A DNA stretch of 64,000 nucleotides from Malurus cyaneus samueli (Eukaryota > Chordata > Aves > Passeriformes > Maluridae): NCBI GenBank assembly GCA_009741485.1, contig CM019219.1, forward strand, positions 4,399,527-4,463,526. Direction: 5' to 3'. Below are positions 63,001 through 64,000 of this stretch, piece by piece; position 1 is the first letter of the stretch, and each line of letters starts with the position of its first letter. The notes below the pieces were generated by a model. The model ran no database searches. It worked only from the letters and a program-made list of their open reading frames with translations, and was not told where the DNA came from. The position numbers and the translations under genes were made by a program.

Positions 63001-64000
63001 CTCTGTAAATAGATATCTGGCTTTGTAGGGCTGATGAAAACATGAGCTATAATAACATGTATTAATGTACTAAGTCAGAAAAAGTTTAGGCCTGAAATTG
63101 AGAGTTCTTAATTTTGATTCAAATTAAGAAGTTTTGTCTCTATGTGGAAGACACCTCAAACACAAGAAGGAACAGGATGGTGGCAGGAATCCTTCTGCTG
63201 GCTGCTCATTAAAGACAGATGGGAAACAAAAATCAGGGCTGACACTTGTGCAGTGGTCAGGGAGTTTGTTCTTGCTCTTCCAGGTGTCCATAATGTGACA
63301 GCACTGGGTAACCTGATAACTTGGCAGAAGGTGGATTATGACTTCAATTACCACCGGATGGAATTCCCATGCAACATTAATGTTCTGATCACTTCCGAGG
63401 GCCGCTCGCTGCTGCCGGTATGGGAAGGCTCCCTGGCTTTGGGGGAACTGCAGCTGGCAGCTGCTGCTCACAGCAGGCCCTGCCAGGGACAATGGGGACA
63501 GGAAACGTGACCAGGGAGGGTGTGACACTGGCAGTGGCTGCACAGCCAGGCCAGAAACCTCTTATTGGGAGAACAAGATGGAGTTTCCCTCCTCCTTGGT
63601 GAACAGGGATGGGGAGGTGGTGAAGGACCCAGGGGTGATGGGTGGAGCCTGCAGAGATGGTGCCATCTGAAAGCCTCCCTCTGGCATGGTAATTCCTGAG
63701 GTGATGGGCACACATATGGCATTGCCCCCAGAGGAGCCTGAGCTTGCAAACATCTCATCTCTGACACTGCAGCTTTGCTGAGCCTTTGCTCTCCTGCCTC
63801 TGAGTGAAGCCAGCTCCTGCCTTGAATCAGGAGCTGTACAACATGGGAGCTGTGGAATGTTTGGAGAATTGTCTTAGTTCTGGGAAATAGTGACTTCTGC
63901 TGGTTTTGATAATTGATTAGTCTTGGAATAGAAAACAGTGGGATGTGGAAAGAGATGAAATGTAATTTTCTCTTCCAGTCAGATTGTCAAGTCCACTTAC
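50996..64000 (+). CDS. MCMBP: MCM complex-binding protein, 14 coding exons visible, cut by window end
   Basis: MCMBP is a nuclear partner of MCM3-7 that can take the place of MCM2. It is implicated in stabilising newly made MCM subunits and in removing MCM from chromatin after replication. Fourteen exons join in frame to 1,546 nt (515 codons) out of roughly 640 in the mammalian protein; the C-terminal fifth lies beyond 64000. Landmarks: [54 protein letters not shown], a basic-acidic linker ([14 protein letters not shown], about 165-180, possible nuclear signal), [47 protein letters not shown] and [18 protein letters not shown]. The start at 50996 gives the family opening MPC-DWL-PL-IVQG. The intron after exon 5 is AT-AC. 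The gene diverges from SEC23IP. Identity is very secure. Confidence 0.97.
51343..51367. repeat. Poly(A) run of 25 in MCMBP intron 1
   Basis: Twenty-five consecutive A at the right side of the CpG-island region. It has no target-site duplication or recognisable element upstream, so it is treated as a homopolymer. Confidence 0.85.
51647..51732 (+). CDS. MCMBP: MCMBP coding exon 2
   Basis: 86 nt with acceptor TTTTGTAG|CC and donor TGG|GTAAGA. It encodes [20 protein letters not shown] and on to NNATNW. Confidence 0.95.
51733..53303 (+). other. MCMBP: MCMBP intron 2 (about 1.6 kb)
   Basis: Non-coding. A near-exact repeat of the words AAATTGTTCTAGTACT lies at about 52845-52882. Nothing else is recognisable. 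Confidence 0.7.
53304..53444 (+). CDS. MCMBP: MCMBP coding exon 3
   Basis: 141 nt, phase 0 at both ends (residues about 49-95). The acceptor is TTCACAG|GTT and the donor CGT|GTAAGT. It holds the conserved [20 protein letters not shown]. Confidence 0.96.
53736..53777 (+). CDS. MCMBP: MCMBP coding exon 4 (42 nt)
   Basis: A very short exon of 14 codons, [14 protein letters not shown]. The acceptor is TTGACAG|GTT and the donor GGG|GTAAGT. Phase 0 at both ends, so it could be skipped without changing frame. Confidence 0.93.
54243..54344 (+). CDS. MCMBP: MCMBP coding exon 5, followed by a U12-type donor
   Basis: 102 nt (residues about 110-143). The acceptor is TATTCTAG|CCT. It ends ESAWVKE at GAA|ATATCTTTTT. 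The only usable GT nearby (after TGG) would break the frame into exon 6. Confidence 0.93.
54345..54822 (+). other. MCMBP: U12-type AT-AC intron of MCMBP
   Basis: The 5' splice site is ATATCTTTTT, one base off the ATATCCTTTT minor-spliceosome consensus. The branch site TTCCTTAAT is at 54802-54810. The 3' splice site AC is at 54821-54822, about 12 nt after the branch adenosine. Only these borders keep the frame (KE|AYIS). Confidence 0.9.
54823..54952 (+). CDS. MCMBP: MCMBP coding exon 6, preceded by a U12-type acceptor
   Basis: 130 nt (residues about 144-187) starting [20 protein letters not shown] after the acceptor TTTCAC. A basic patch (RHKR) and an acidic run (EEDEDMD) follow. The donor is ATGG|GTAATA. 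Confidence 0.93.
55581..55732 (+). CDS. MCMBP: MCMBP coding exon 7
   Basis: 152 nt (residues about 187-237). The acceptor is TTTTTCAG|GC and the donor AAG|GTAAGA. It contains [10 protein letters not shown] and [17 protein letters not shown]. The linker between them appears a few residues shorter than I remember for the mammalian protein. Confidence 0.93.
56458..56558 (+). CDS. MCMBP: MCMBP coding exon 8
   Basis: 101 nt (residues about 238-270), [20 protein letters not shown] then [13 protein letters not shown]. The acceptor is GGGGCAG|GTC and the donor GAGAG|GTAAGG. Confidence 0.95.
56559..58355 (+). other. MCMBP: MCMBP intron 8 (about 1.8 kb)
   Basis: AT-rich non-coding sequence. The open frame reading into exon 9 from 58117 is intronic read-through. 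Confidence 0.7.
58356..58525 (+). CDS. MCMBP: MCMBP coding exon 9
   Basis: 170 nt (residues about 271-327). It encodes [20 protein letters not shown] and [19 protein letters not shown]. The acceptor is TCCTTAG|G and the donor ACCT|GTGAGT. Confidence 0.96.
59365..59488 (+). CDS. MCMBP: MCMBP coding exon 10
   Basis: 124 nt (residues about 328-368). The acceptor is TTTTGTCAG|TT and the donor ACTGT|GTAAGT. It encodes [20 protein letters not shown] then [20 protein letters not shown]. Confidence 0.94.
60620..60737 (+). CDS. MCMBP: MCMBP coding exon 11
   Basis: 118 nt (residues about 369-408), [20 protein letters not shown] then [15 protein letters not shown]. The acceptor is GGTGCAG|T and the donor GCA|GTAAGC. 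Confidence 0.95.
61364..61529 (+). CDS. MCMBP: MCMBP coding exon 12
   Basis: 166 nt (residues about 409-463), [20 protein letters not shown] then [17 protein letters not shown]. The acceptor is TTGTTGCAG|TCC and the donor GCAG|GTACAC. Confidence 0.96.
61530..63283 (+). other. MCMBP: MCMBP intron 12 (about 1.75 kb)
   Basis: Non-coding; it holds a CR1-like 3' end (about 62078-62160). No other element is recognised. Confidence 0.7.
62078..62160 (+). mobile_element. CR1-like LINE 3' end fragment
   Basis: The block ending in AGATTCTTTGATTCTATGAA resembles the 3' terminus of avian CR1, with its GATTCTATGA tail. It is short and diverged, within an MCMBP intron. Confidence 0.6.
63284..63417 (+). 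CDS. MCMBP: MCMBP coding exon 13
   Basis: 134 nt (residues about 464-508), [20 protein letters not shown] then [16 protein letters not shown]. The acceptor is TCTTCCAG|GT and the donor CCG|GTATGG. Confidence 0.95.
63979..64000 (+). CDS. MCMBP: MCMBP coding exon 14, first 22 nt only
   Basis: After TCTCTTCCAG the frame continues SDCQVHL, matching the family's DCQ-HL motif. The exon is truncated by the window edge. Confidence 0.88.

Noticed and set aside
1..64000. CRISPR arrays, operons, prophage or toxin-antitoxin modules
   Set aside because: The sequence is vertebrate nuclear DNA; the tandem repeats present have no spacers and no associated genes.

Overview
This window is nuclear DNA from a vertebrate, most likely a bird and probably a passerine. 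It carries two spliced protein genes with GT-AG introns (plus one AT-AC intron) and a CpG-rich shared promoter. Several short copies resemble the 3' end of avian CR1 LINEs, and an LTR-like block resembles a family I know from songbird genomes. There are no operons, ribosome binding sites or prokaryotic features.

Layout: roughly 1-30,300 is non-coding flank with no supportable exon. It holds an LTR-like block (about 704-1235), CR1 fragments (about 2041, 9219, 10245 and 16812; a fifth at about 30765 lies just past this flank), a 20-bp minisatellite (5691-5818), a 28-30-bp minisatellite interrupted by an N (13581-13975), and an exact 71-bp duplication around a second N (23471-23613). From 50,770 down to 34,239 on the minus strand lies a complete SEC23IP gene. 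Its 18 coding exons join in frame to about 995 codons. Its 3' UTR runs into the 30.3-34.2 kb interval and its end is uncertain. From 50,996 to the right edge on the plus strand lies MCMBP. Fourteen coding exons are visible (about 515 codons) and the last is cut by the window end.

The two genes are head-to-head with only 225 bp between start codons, inside a GC-rich island with a YY1-type motif, so a bidirectional promoter is the natural reading. The proteins work in different places: SEC23IP at COPII exit sites of the ER, MCMBP in the nucleus with the MCM2-7 helicase. Their pairing suggests shared housekeeping expression and not a common pathway. The SEC23IP/MCMBP neighbourhood matches the order known in other vertebrates.

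Most noteworthy observations: a U12-type AT-AC intron in MCMBP that is forced by reading frame and has a perfect-looking branch site; an in-frame upstream ATG embedded in the YY1 motif that could extend MCMBP by 55 residues; a 22-bp duplication across a SEC23IP splice donor; and two single-N positions that look like assembly joins. I found no undescribed multi-gene system. All exon calls were made by eye from reading frame, splice signals and remembered family sequence, without alignment software.
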